From an uncultured Solobacterium sp. (GTDB lineage: Bacteria; Bacillota_I; Bacilli_A; Erysipelotrichales; Erysipelotrichaceae), in NCBI GenBank assembly GCA_900547815.1, contig URHY01000020.1:1-27580 (forward strand): a stretch of 27,580 bases of DNA, read 5' to 3'. A program made the translations under genes and the position numbers. Below the pieces are notes generated by a model. It saw only the letters and a program-made list of their open reading frames with translations, made no database searches and was not told where the DNA came from. How positions within the stretch are numbered: the stretch's first letter is position 1; each line of letters begins with the position of its first letter. Shown piece by piece: positions 14,942 to 22,685 of the stretch.

Positions 14942-15673
14942 ATGGATTTTTTAATAACATTAGATCAGTTTGAAGGTCCTTTGGATTTAATGCTGCATTT
15001 AATCAAAGAAAATAAATTGGATCTTTTTGACTTGGATATGAATGTTTTAGCAACACAATATATTGATTATATTCATGCTATGCAAAATATGCATTTAGAA
15101 GTTGCCAGTGAATATTTGTCAGAACTTGCAAGTCTTATCGCATATAAGTCAAAAAAGCTTTTACCAAGAGAAACCGTTGAAGTAGAAGAAGAATATGAAG
15201 AAGATCAACGTGATCAATTGGTAGCTCGTTTATTAGAGTATCAACGATATAAGGAAGTAAGTCTTGCACTTAAAGAAGATTATGATCAAAGACAACTGCA
15301 TTTTTCACGTCCAGTATCCAGTCTAGTTGAAGAATGGAAAATTCCCATTGAAAGTGATACTTTAGAAACTCAATCGCCTTATGATTTAATGAAGGCCATG
15401 CGCCATTGCATTGTCCGTATGGAACTTTTACAACCATATGAAACAAAGGTAACAATTAAAGAATTATCAATTGAAGAAAGAGCAGTTCAAATTAAAGATA
15501 GAATGAAACATCTTATGGGTTCGATTTCATTTAAAGATTTATGTGCTGATTGTACAAATCTTCATATGGTAATCGTAACTTTTCTATCAATACTCGATTT
15601 AATACATGATAAATGGATGACTTATTCCATTGATGAAACTCAGATGATCTGGGTTGCAAGAGAGGATATATAA
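14942..15673 (+). CDS. scpA: Segregation and condensation protein A
   Basis: This 243-residue kleisin subunit bridges the two SMC heads in the SMC-ScpA-ScpB condensin that compacts and separates chromosomes. The N-terminus FEGPLDLMLHLIKENKLDLFD is the hallmark of ScpA. The acidic middle (ETVEVEEEYEEDQ) and the C-terminal winged-helix segment (VTFLSILDLIHD) follow as expected. The start at 14942 is chosen over upstream frames because the promoter -10 ends at 14922 and the family begins MDFLITLDQFEG. Its partner scpB starts two bases after the stop, so the two are translationally coupled. No smc gene is in the window. Confidence 0.93.
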   Translation: MDFLITLDQFEGPLDLMLHLIKENKLDLFDLDMNVLATQYIDYIHAMQNMHLEVASEYLSELASLIAYKSKKLLPRETVEVEEEYEEDQRDQLVARLLEYQRYKEVSLALKEDYDQRQLHFSRPVSSLVEEWKIPIESDTLETQSPYDLMKAMRHCIVRMELLQPYETKVTIKELSIEERAVQIKDRMKHLMGSISFKDLCADCTNLHMVIVTFLSILDLIHDKWMTYSIDETQMIWVAREDI

Positions 15674-15675
15674 AT

Positions 15676-16218
15676 ATGGATAATGCGAAAGCAATATTAG
15701 AAGGCCTTCTATTTTTAAGCGGAGAAGAAGGTTTGACCATGGAACAAATGATGCATGGTTTACAAAATTTAGATATGGATGATATACGTGTTTTACTTGG
15801 CACACTAAAAGAAGAATATGCAAGTAATTCAAAAGGAATCGAGCTTGTTGAATATGCGAATCGCTTCAAGTTTGTCACAAAAGAATTTGTATATCCTTAT
15901 GGAAAACAATTGTTTGAAGAATATAAACAACCCACGCTTTCCCAAGCTGCCATGGAAACTTTGGCTATCATTGCTTATAAGCAACCAATTACACGTGTTG
16001 AAATCGAAGAGATTCGTGGCGTGAACTGTGAAATGATGTTGAAAAAATTGGTGGCTCGTGGCTTAATAGAAGCAAAAGATCGCTTAGATGCGATAGGGAA
16101 ACCTTTATTATATCGTGTAACCGATGAATTCTTGGATGCCTTTCAATTAGAAGACCTTAAAGAATTGCCGGAATTACCTCAAACCAAAAACAACAATGAA
16201 GAATTATTTGAAGAATAG
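15676..16218 (+). CDS. scpB: Segregation and condensation protein B
   Basis: This 180-residue protein has two winged-helix domains and dimerises to bind the ScpA linker in the SMC condensin. Characteristic segments are AILEGLLFLSGEEGLTMEQ near the N-terminus and the strongly conserved LSQAAMETLAIIAYKQPITR and EIRGV (about 92-116). GKPLLYRVTDEFLDAF ends the second domain, and an acidic tail follows. Length is normal (about 180-200). It starts two bases after scpA. rluB follows after 11 bases, the common Firmicute order scpA-scpB-rluB. Confidence 0.94.
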   Translation: MDNAKAILEGLLFLSGEEGLTMEQMMHGLQNLDMDDIRVLLGTLKEEYASNSKGIELVEYANRFKFVTKEFVYPYGKQLFEEYKQPTLSQAAMETLAIIAYKQPITRVEIEEIRGVNCEMMLKKLVARGLIEAKDRLDAIGKPLLYRVTDEFLDAFQLEDLKELPELPQTKNNNEELFEE

Positions 16219-16229
16219 GAGAATAAACA

Positions 16230-16958
16230 ATGGAAAGATTACAAAAAGTAATTGCGCAAGCAGGTATTTGTTCAAGAAGAAAAGCTGAGGAATTGATTTT
16301 AGATGGTAAAGTAAAAGTTAATGGTGAAGTATGTGATGTATTAGGTACAAAAGTATCAAATCAAGATATAATCGAAGTCAATGGAAATATGATTTCAAAA
16401 GAAGAAAAAGTGTACTACATTATGAATAAACCGAAAGGATGCTTATGTACAAGCAGTGATGACAAGGGAAGAAAAACAGTATTAGACTATATGCCAAAAA
16501 ATGAAAGAATCTTCTCTGTAGGACGATTGGATTATGATACTTCAGGAGTTTTATTACTTACAAATGATGGTGAATTCTGTAATCATATGATTCATCCTCG
16601 ATATCATTTAGAAAAAACATATGTTGTAAATCTTCAAGGCATTTTAACTGAAGAGGATATTAAACAATTAAGAAAAGGTTTAAAGACAAAAAGCGAAAAG
16701 TATCAACCAGCCAAAGTATTTGTACTTCAAAAAGATTTAACGCGTAATCGTACACAGTTTGAACTTACAATTTCTGAAGGTAAAAATCACCAGGTAAAGA
16801 ACATGATGTTAGCATTAGGTCATGAAGTTCGTCGTTTGCACAGAGTTAAATTCGCGTTTTTAGATGTAAAGGATTTAAGAGCTGGAGAATATCGTCGCTT
16901 AAAACCATATGAAATCAAACAATTGAATCGTTTGGCTATGGAAGGCGAAAATAAATAA
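16230..16958 (+). CDS. rluB: 23S rRNA pseudouridine synthase (RluB/RsuA family)
   Basis: This 242-residue RsuA/RluB-type pseudouridine synthase has an N-terminal S4 RNA-binding domain (residues 1-45, ICSRRKAEELI and GKVKVNG). The catalytic domain has the nucleophile Asp101 in GRLDYDTSG. The SEGKNHQVKNM and GHEVRRLHR motifs match the family. The Firmicute enzyme next to scpAB is RluB, which modifies U2605 (E. coli numbering) of 23S rRNA near the peptidyl-transferase centre. Assignment to RluB rather than RsuA rests on gene order. The ribosome site is GGAG, and the stop overlaps the rsmE start by one base (TAATG). Confidence 0.9.
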   Translation: MERLQKVIAQAGICSRRKAEELILDGKVKVNGEVCDVLGTKVSNQDIIEVNGNMISKEEKVYYIMNKPKGCLCTSSDDKGRKTVLDYMPKNERIFSVGRLDYDTSGVLLLTNDGEFCNHMIHPRYHLEKTYVVNLQGILTEEDIKQLRKGLKTKSEKYQPAKVFVLQKDLTRNRTQFELTISEGKNHQVKNMMLALGHEVRRLHRVKFAFLDVKDLRAGEYRRLKPYEIKQLNRLAMEGENK

Positions 16959-17677
16959 TGAAACAAGTTTATTTAGATCAAAGTATTTCGGTGAATGATG
17001 TGATTTGTTTAGACACAAAACAAGCTCACCATATATTTGATGTGCTTCGCACGACACAAAAAGAAAAAATTCGAATCATTACTAAAAATTCTGGGGTGTT
17101 CTTTGGTCATGTTGAGAATAAACCAAATCTAATGATTGATTCAAAAGTGGATGTTTTTAAAGAAAATCAATCCATTACATTATGTTGTGCTTTGATCAAA
17201 CAGGATAAATTTGAATGGATGCTTCAAAAGGCATGTGAACTTGGTGTAAGTAAAATCGTTCCTTTTGTATCGAAGAATACAATAGTAAAGTTAGATGAAA
17301 AAAAGGCAGAAAAGAAGCTTGTTCGCTGGAATGAAATTTTACTTGCGGCAACAAAACAATGTAACCGCAATACGTTAGTTGAATTAGAGCCAGTCACATC
17401 ATTAAAGGATCTTTCAAATTTTAAGAGTGAATGTAATCTAGTGGCTTATGAAAAGGAAAGTGATGCTTCAAAACATATGGCTCACTATTTAAAAGACGAT
17501 CCACAATCCATTACTGTATGTATTGGACCTGAGGGTGGATTTGAAGAAAGTGAAATTCAAATATTAAATGACTTTGGGTATGACAATTGTTCTTTAGGAA
17601 AAAATATTTTGCGAGCAGAAACGGCTGCTTGTTATGTATTGAGTGCAATTGAATATCAGAATCATGTGGAAGGATAA
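16958..17677 (+). CDS. rsmE: 16S rRNA m3U1498 methyltransferase
   Basis: This 239-residue SPOUT-class methyltransferase methylates N3 of U1498 in the 16S decoding region. It shows the N-terminal PUA-like domain (AHHIFDVLRT near residue 24) and the trefoil-knot SAM site CIGPEGGFEESE and LGKNILRAETAA, both diagnostic of RsmE. Length is typical. It overlaps rluB by one base and mtaB starts 5 bases after it. In many Firmicutes prmA (ribosomal protein L11 methyltransferase) precedes rsmE; here it is absent and rluB takes that place. Confidence 0.93.
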   Translation: MKQVYLDQSISVNDVICLDTKQAHHIFDVLRTTQKEKIRIITKNSGVFFGHVENKPNLMIDSKVDVFKENQSITLCCALIKQDKFEWMLQKACELGVSKIVPFVSKNTIVKLDEKKAEKKLVRWNEILLAATKQCNRNTLVELEPVTSLKDLSNFKSECNLVAYEKESDASKHMAHYLKDDPQSITVCIGPEGGFEESEIQILNDFGYDNCSLGKNILRAETAACYVLSAIEYQNHVEG

Positions 17678-17682
17678 GATAA

Positions 17683-18960
17683 ATGAAATTTTCAATTATA
17701 ACACTTGGATGTAAAGTAAATGCATATGAATCGCAATATTATGCAGGTCAATTAGAAGAATTAGGATATGAACAAGTATCAGCAGATGAAGCTTGTGATA
17801 TTTGTATCATCAATACATGTACCGTAACAAATACAGCGGCAAGTAAGTCTCGTCAAAAGATTCATTATGCCAAAAGAATGAATCCGAACGCGTTATGTGT
17901 TGTCGTAGGCTGCTTTGTACAGTTTGCAAATGAAGATGAAAGAAAAGCATTGGATGCAGATCTTGTGATTGGGGCCAAACAAAAAAATGAATTAGTTAAT
18001 CTAATTCAAAAAGCATTGAAAGAACACAAAAAGATTGATGTGGTAAATGAAGTTACACAATTCAAAGACTTTGAAGCTATGCCTGTACATTGTTTTGAAT
18101 CAATGCATCGAGCTTTCTTAAAAGTACAAGATGGATGTAATCAATTCTGTTCTTATTGTGCCATTCCTTTTGCGCGTGGAAGAGAGCGTAGTTTAAACCA
18201 TGTTGAGGTTATTCAAATCGCAAAAGATCTATGCGACAAAGGACATACTGAAATTGTTTTAACAGGTATTCATACAGGTCGTTATTTTGATGGAGAATAT
18301 GATTTGGCTAAATTAATGAAAGCTTTGTTAGAAAATACACCTGAATATGTGTATTATCGTATTTCAAGTATTGAAATTACGGAAGTCAGCGATGAATTGA
18401 TTGCGTTAATGAAAGAAAATCCTCGTATGTGTCATCATTTACATATTCCTGTACAATCGGCTTGTAATGAAACACTCGAGCGTATGAATCGACCATATAC
18501 GATTGAGCAGTTTAAAGAAAAAATTAATTATATTCGATCTTGTATTCCTGATATTTCGATTTCTACGGATGTAATTGCAGGGTTTGTACAAGAAAGTGAC
18601 GAGGAATTTGAAACAACATATAAAAATCTAAAAGATTTAGAATTAAGTTTCTTCCATGTATTCCCATATAGTAAGAGAAATGGTACAAAGGCTAGTACTT
18701 TAAAAGGTGAAATTAATGGAAAAATTGTGAAAGCACGTGTATCAAGATTACTTGAGCTTTCCAATCAATGTAGAGAAAAAGATATGAAGCGTTTTAATCC
18801 TGTACAAGTTTTGATTGAAAGAAAACAAGATGGTTATTACACAGGTTATACAAATCAATATCATCCTTGTAAAATATTGAGTGAAAAAGAGATTAGTGGT
18901 AGAATCACATTCGAATGGGATCGTATTGAAGATGGTACGTACTACGGAAAGAAGGATTGA
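17683..18960 (+). CDS. mtaB: tRNA N6-threonylcarbamoyladenosine methylthiotransferase
   Basis: This 425-residue radical-SAM methylthiotransferase converts t6A37 to ms2t6A37 in tRNAs reading ANN codons. The N-terminal UPF0004 domain holds three cluster cysteines (TLGCKVN, INTCTVT, VVGCFVQ). The radical-SAM core has the CxxxCxxC motif in DGCNQFCSYC (about 151-160), and a TRAM-like C-terminal domain follows (VQVLIERKQDGYYTGYTNQY). N-terminus and length match MtaB rather than MiaB or RimO, and the rsmE-mtaB neighbourhood is typical. The weak ribosome site (AAGGATAAGATAA) is inside the rsmE end, so translation may be coupled. Confidence 0.93.
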   Translation: MKFSIITLGCKVNAYESQYYAGQLEELGYEQVSADEACDICIINTCTVTNTAASKSRQKIHYAKRMNPNALCVVVGCFVQFANEDERKALDADLVIGAKQKNELVNLIQKALKEHKKIDVVNEVTQFKDFEAMPVHCFESMHRAFLKVQDGCNQFCSYCAIPFARGRERSLNHVEVIQIAKDLCDKGHTEIVLTGIHTGRYFDGEYDLAKLMKALLENTPEYVYYRISSIEITEVSDELIALMKENPRMCHHLHIPVQSACNETLERMNRPYTIEQFKEKINYIRSCIPDISISTDVIAGFVQESDEEFETTYKNLKDLELSFFHVFPYSKRNGTKASTLKGEINGKIVKARVSRLLELSNQCREKDMKRFNPVQVLIERKQDGYYTGYTNQYHPCKILSEKEISGRITFEWDRIEDGTYYGKKD

Positions 18961-18962
18961 GT

Positions 18963-20405
18963 ATGCGTTTAAGCAAACTATTTAAAAATGCACCGACTGT
19001 AAATATTACTGGATTAAGTTTTGATTCTAGAACTGTTCGACCTGGAAACATTTATTTTTGCTTGCCAGGATTAACTAATGATGGGCATGACTTTATTGAT
19101 TCTGCAATTAAAAATGGAGCCGTATGTATTGTTCATTCTAAAGAATTATTGAATATGGCACCTGGTGCAATCTATATTCGTGTAGAAGATGTTAATGATG
19201 CAATGAATAAAGTTGCTCGTATTTTCTATGCAAAACCAAGTGATAAAATGACAATGTATGGTGTAACAGGTACAAATGGAAAATCAACAATCACAAATAT
19301 TATTCGTGATATTATCAATGATAAAACACCTTGTGGTTATATTGGCACGATTGCGATTAAATATGGAGATATTGAATTACAACCAAATTTAACAACTCCA
19401 GACGCTTTATTTCTGCAATCAAAGCTTGCCGATATGGTTCGTGTTGGAATGAAAGCTTGTGCATTAGAGGTTTCAAGCCATGGATTAGCTCAACATCGAG
19501 TAGATGGTATTTCATTTGATTGTGCAATCTTTACAAATTTAACATATGATCATTTGGATTTTCATGGAACCATGGAAAACTATTTTGAAGCGAAGAGTTT
19601 ATTGTTTAAAAATCTTGTAAAAGAAAATGGTGTTTCTGTATTGAATAAAGATGATGATAAATATGAAGCATTAAAGGAATGTTCAAAAGCTCGTGTTATA
19701 TCTTATGGTGTAAATAAAGAGGCAGATTATCGTGCAATTAACATTAAGATGAGTTCTAGTGGTACACAATTTGATTTGGTTTATTCAGGTCACATGTATC
19801 CAGTAAAGACAAATTTAGTTGGTAATTTCAATGTTTATAATTTACTTGCTGCAGTAGCTGCATTAAATGAAACGGGTTATGAACTAGAAAAAATTATTGA
19901 AAAATGTTCTCATATTGCCCAGGTAGAAGGTCGCATGGAACGAGTTGATTGTGGTCAATCATATAATGTAATTGTTGATTTTGCACATACTCCAGATGGA
20001 ATGGAAAAGATGATGCAATTTGGAAGAAGCATCACAATGCCAGGTCATCGTTTGATTGCGGTATTTGGTTCTGCAGGAAAGCGTGATGTACATAAGCGTA
20101 AAGTATTTGGCGAATTAGCTGATAAATATTGTGACTACATTATTGTTACTGAGGATGATCCTCGTGATGAAGATCCAAAAGAAATTGCAGAACAAATTAA
20201 GTCTGGAATCAAGGACACTCCACATGTATTTGTACAAGATCGTTATGAAGCTATTCATCAGGCAATTAGCTCTGCTCAAGAAGGAGATACGGTTTTACTT
20301 CTTGGTAAAGGAGATGAAAGCTTTATCTATCGCGAAAATGGAAGAGCTCCTTGGATTGGTGATAATGTAGCGGCTAAAGAGTGTATTCAGGCAAGTTTAG
20401 CCTAA
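18963..20405 (+). CDS. murE: UDP-MurNAc-tripeptide synthetase
   Basis: This 480-residue Mur ligase adds the third amino acid (meso-diaminopimelate or lysine) to UDP-MurNAc-L-Ala-D-Glu. The N-domain begins MRLSKLF with LSFDSRTVRPGNIYFCLPG, which binds UDP-MurNAc. The ATP loop GVTGTNGKST is at residues 100-109, and the central domain has ALEVSSHGL and FTNLTYDHLDFHG. In the C-domain the substrate-selecting motif is DDPR (398-401). Arg at that place is usual in diaminopimelate-adding enzymes (DNPR), whereas lysine types have other residues, so diaminopimelate is favoured but not proven. The ATG at 18963 is chosen over TTG 18957 because AAGGA is better spaced. It overlaps closely with the end of mtaB. 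Confidence 0.9.
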   Translation: MRLSKLFKNAPTVNITGLSFDSRTVRPGNIYFCLPGLTNDGHDFIDSAIKNGAVCIVHSKELLNMAPGAIYIRVEDVNDAMNKVARIFYAKPSDKMTMYGVTGTNGKSTITNIIRDIINDKTPCGYIGTIAIKYGDIELQPNLTTPDALFLQSKLADMVRVGMKACALEVSSHGLAQHRVDGISFDCAIFTNLTYDHLDFHGTMENYFEAKSLLFKNLVKENGVSVLNKDDDKYEALKECSKARVISYGVNKEADYRAINIKMSSSGTQFDLVYSGHMYPVKTNLVGNFNVYNLLAAVAALNETGYELEKIIEKCSHIAQVEGRMERVDCGQSYNVIVDFAHTPDGMEKMMQFGRSITMPGHRLIAVFGSAGKRDVHKRKVFGELADKYCDYIIVTEDDPRDEDPKEIAEQIKSGIKDTPHVFVQDRYEAIHQAISSAQEGDTVLLLGKGDESFIYRENGRAPWIGDNVAAKECIQASLA

Positions 20406-20421
20406 AAATTTATAAATTTGC

Positions 20422-20449
20422 TTGCATTATATGAAATTTTTGATATAAT
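20422..20449 (+). promoter_or_regulatory. Promoter of rpsU
   Basis: TTGCAT (20422-20427) and TATAAT (20444-20449) lie 16 bases apart, with TGA before the -10 (extended form). The leader to the ATG is about 28 bases and contains a very strong AAGGGAGG site. Confidence 0.75.
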
Positions 20450-20484
20450 GTTTTTGCTAATCTTGGGAAGGGAGGTTTGTGAAT

Positions 20485-20664
20485 ATGCCAAAAGTAGTTC
20501 TTAAAGAAAACGAAGGACTTGATGACGCTTTAAGAAGATTTAAACGTCAGGTTTCTCGTAATGGCACCCTTGCTGAGGCGCGCAAAAGAGAATTTTACGT
20601 AAAACCAGGTGTACGCAGAAAGTTAAAATCTGAAGCTGCACGTAAAGCACGTAGAGGTAAATAA
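20485..20664 (+). CDS. rpsU: 30S ribosomal protein bS21
   Basis: This 59-residue basic protein, [20 protein letters not shown] onward with tail [16 protein letters not shown], is clearly bS21, which sits near the 3' end of 16S rRNA in the 30S subunit. The ATG at 20485 is chosen because AAGGGAGG (20468-20475) is 9 bases away and mature bS21 begins MPK or MSK. A GTG six bases earlier would be too close. It has its own promoter and a terminator right after the stop, giving a monocistronic unit upstream of phoH. Confidence 0.96.
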   Translation: MPKVVLKENEGLDDALRRFKRQVSRNGTLAEARKREFYVKPGVRRKLKSEAARKARRGK

Positions 20665-20690
20665 TCTGCATTTTTAATGCAGATTTTTTT
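20663..20690 (+). terminator. Terminator after rpsU
   Basis: AATCTGCATT (20663-20672) and AATGCAGATT (20676-20685) form a stem running into seven or more T residues. The rpsU stop overlaps the stem. phoH starts only 17 bases after the T-tract, so phoH is probably expressed by read-through, since I see no promoter between. Confidence 0.8.
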
Positions 20691-20706
20691 CTTGAGGAGG
20701 AAATTT

Positions 20707-21663
20707 GTGTCTTTTTTAGAATTTGATTGTTCCGACAGAACATTTGAGGAAATCCAGATTTTTGCAGGATTTCAAGATTCAAATTTGGAAATGTTGAATA
20801 AATGCTTTAAGTCTGTTTTTATGATTCGTGATCAAAAAATCAAGGTTGAAGTCAATGATTCTTTAGATACTAAAAAAGTAGAAGAAGTCATTGATGCTTG
20901 CTTTTCAATTATTGATACGCAACATCGTTTAAACTATCAAGATGTTAATTATATTTGTTCACTAGCTTTTAAGAATCGTTTAAAAGACTTTAAAGCACAT
21001 CAGCTACAAGCTGTATGTAAAACAAAGACAGGTAAGATGATTTATCCAAAAACAATTGGACAAGCCATTTTATGTGATGCGATGCGTCATAATGAAGTTG
21101 TATTTGCAACAGGAGTGGCGGGTACAGGAAAAACATATTTAGCTGTTGCTTATGCTGTAAATATGCTAAAAAGTGAGCGTGTTGAAAAAATCATTCTTAC
21201 GCGTCCTGCTGTTGAAGCAGGAGAGTCACTTGGTTTTTTACCAGGTGATATGAAGGAAAAGGTAGACCCTTATTTGAGGCCTTTATATGATGCGCTAAAT
21301 GAAATGCTTGGATTAGAAACGGTTGAAAAATACGTTGAAAAACAAGTGATTGAAATTGCGCCTTTAGCATTTATGCGTGGAAGAACATTGAATGATGCTG
21401 TTGTGATTTTGGATGAAGCTCAAAATGCGACATGTGCTCAAATGAAGATGTTTTTAACGCGAATGGGTAAAAATTGTAAGATGGTTGTAACAGGAGATGT
21501 TACACAAATTGATTTGATCAAGAAAAAGGATTCGGGCTTGATGCAGGCTTGTACAATCTTGGATCATATTGATGGTATTTCAATTATTCATTTAGAAAAT
21601 AGTGATGTAGTCCGAAATCCATTGGTTCAAAAGATTATTGAACGTTATGCCAAGGTTGAATAA
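20707..21663 (+). CDS. phoH: PhoH-like P-loop NTPase (YbeZ family)
   Basis: This 318-residue PhoH/YbeZ ATPase is linked in bacteria to ribosome and RNA metabolism together with the YbeY nuclease. The Walker A motif is GVAGTGKTYLA, followed by LTRPAVEAGESLGFLPGD and Walker B VVILDEAQNAT; MVVTGDVTQIDL is the sensor. The start is the GTG at 20707, because GAGGAGG lies 6 bases upstream. The frame's earlier ATG at 20677 lies inside the rpsU terminator. Length matches YbeZ (about 320). Unlike most Firmicutes, ybeY does not follow; the next gene is yebC. Exact biochemical role is not settled for the family. Confidence 0.92.
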   Translation: MSFLEFDCSDRTFEEIQIFAGFQDSNLEMLNKCFKSVFMIRDQKIKVEVNDSLDTKKVEEVIDACFSIIDTQHRLNYQDVNYICSLAFKNRLKDFKAHQLQAVCKTKTGKMIYPKTIGQAILCDAMRHNEVVFATGVAGTGKTYLAVAYAVNMLKSERVEKIILTRPAVEAGESLGFLPGDMKEKVDPYLRPLYDALNEMLGLETVEKYVEKQVIEIAPLAFMRGRTLNDAVVILDEAQNATCAQMKMFLTRMGKNCKMVVTGDVTQIDLIKKKDSGLMQACTILDHIDGISIIHLENSDVVRNPLVQKIIERYAKVE

Positions 21664-21684
21664 TTTGGTTTAGACTGTTATAAT
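21656..21684 (+). promoter_or_regulatory. Promoter of yebC
   Basis: TTGAAT (21656-21661, in the end of phoH) and TATAAT (21679-21684) are 17 bases apart, and TGT precedes the -10 (TGTTATAAT). The leader to the ATG at 21723 is about 32 bases with a GAAAGGTGAT site. Confidence 0.75.
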
Positions 21685-21722
21685 TATAAACTGTAAAAAA
21701 TATATTGAAAGGTGATAAATCT

Positions 21723-22457
21723 ATGGGAAGACATTTTGAGGTACGTGCTGCTGCAATGCAGAAAACTGCCAATGCGAAGGCAAAAATTTATTCTAGATAT
21801 TCTAAAGAGATTTTAGTTGCTGCAAAAAACGGTGACCCAAATCCAGATATGAACCAAACTTTAAAGAAAGCAATTGATCGTGCAAAGGCAAACAACGTGC
21901 CTGCTGACGTAATCAAACGTGCTATCGAAAAGGCAAAAAGTAGTGCAGATGAAAGTTATTCAAGTGCACGTTATGAAGGATTTGGACAGGGTGCAGGATC
22001 TACAATCATCATTGATTGTTTAACTGATAACGCTAACCGTACTATTGCTAACTTAAGAGCTTGTTTTAATAAATCACACTCTAAATTAGGTGTTGGTGGA
22101 TCTGTATCATTTGGATATGAACACTTAGGTGTAATCGTTATTCAATATGATAATGAAGAAGCTATGATGGATGCATTATTAGATGCAGAAATCGAATTAA
22201 ATGACATTGAAATCGAAGAAGGATATATGACAATCACTGTAGATCCAACTCAATTGGATGACGCAAAAGTTGTTATTGAAAAATTGATTCCTGATGTTAA
22301 ATTTGAAGTTTTAGAAGATAAGATGATTCCAAACGAAGAAGTTGAACTTCACGGTGAAGATTTAACTTTATTCAAACGTTTAGTAACTTTACTAGATGAA
22401 GTAGACGATGTACAAAATGTATATCATAACGTTTCAAATTTAGATGAAGCTGAATAG
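21723..22457 (+). CDS. yebC: YebC/PmpR family protein
   Basis: This 244-residue YebC/TACO1-family protein starts MGRHFEVRAAAMQKTANAKAK, the usual signature. Conserved parts are RAKANNVPADVIKRAIEKAK (about 60-79), YEGFGQG and the acidic C-terminal half. The ATG at 21723 is used because GAAAGGTGAT precedes it and family members begin MGR. Members are annotated as transcription regulators, and recent work on the family points to a translation role at difficult peptide sequences, so a ribosome-linked function fits the neighbours rpsU and phoH. Firmicutes often carry two paralogues, and I cannot tell which this is. It has its own promoter and precedes the hisS T-box. Confidence 0.9.
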   Translation: MGRHFEVRAAAMQKTANAKAKIYSRYSKEILVAAKNGDPNPDMNQTLKKAIDRAKANNVPADVIKRAIEKAKSSADESYSSARYEGFGQGAGSTIIIDCLTDNANRTIANLRACFNKSHSKLGVGGSVSFGYEHLGVIVIQYDNEEAMMDALLDAEIELNDIEIEEGYMTITVDPTQLDDAKVVIEKLIPDVKFEVLEDKMIPNEEVELHGEDLTLFKRLVTLLDEVDDVQNVYHNVSNLDEAE

Positions 22458-22469
22458 TTTATTCCTAAG

Positions 22470-22662
22470 AAAAAGAAGAAGATAAGGATATACTGTAGAG
22501 AGAAAATGGTTGGTGAAAATTTTCGTAGAATACTTATTGGGACACTTTGGAGGAGTTGGACAAAAACCAACCGTTGGTCGCGTTAAGACTTGAGGTGTAT
22601 ACTTTACGTATAAAATAAGGTGGTACCGCGTTTAAAACGTCCTTATATCAGGGCGTTTTTTT
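22470..22662 (+). promoter_or_regulatory. T-box leader of hisS-aspS with overlapping Asp/His specifier
   Basis: This is a tRNA-sensing T-box riboswitch. The T-box sequence AAGGTGGTACCGCG spans 22617-22630. The terminator stem (22634-22642 with 22651-22659) runs into a T-tract ending at 22662. The stem I region has GTAGAGAG (22495-22502) and GGTTGGTG (22508-22515). The specifier region reads GGGACACTTTGGAG, where GACAC (22541-22545) contains both GAC (Asp) and CAC (His) in overlapping frames, matching the aspS and hisS genes it controls. The variable bulge base (22624) is U. The 5' boundary is approximate, and no separate promoter is certain. Confidence 0.88.
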
Positions 22663-22685
22663 GTTTATTTAAAGGAGGAAAACGC

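Noticed and set aside
20677..20706. ATG start for phoH at 20677
   Set aside because: It lies inside the rpsU terminator stem with no ribosome site. GTG 20707 has a perfect one.
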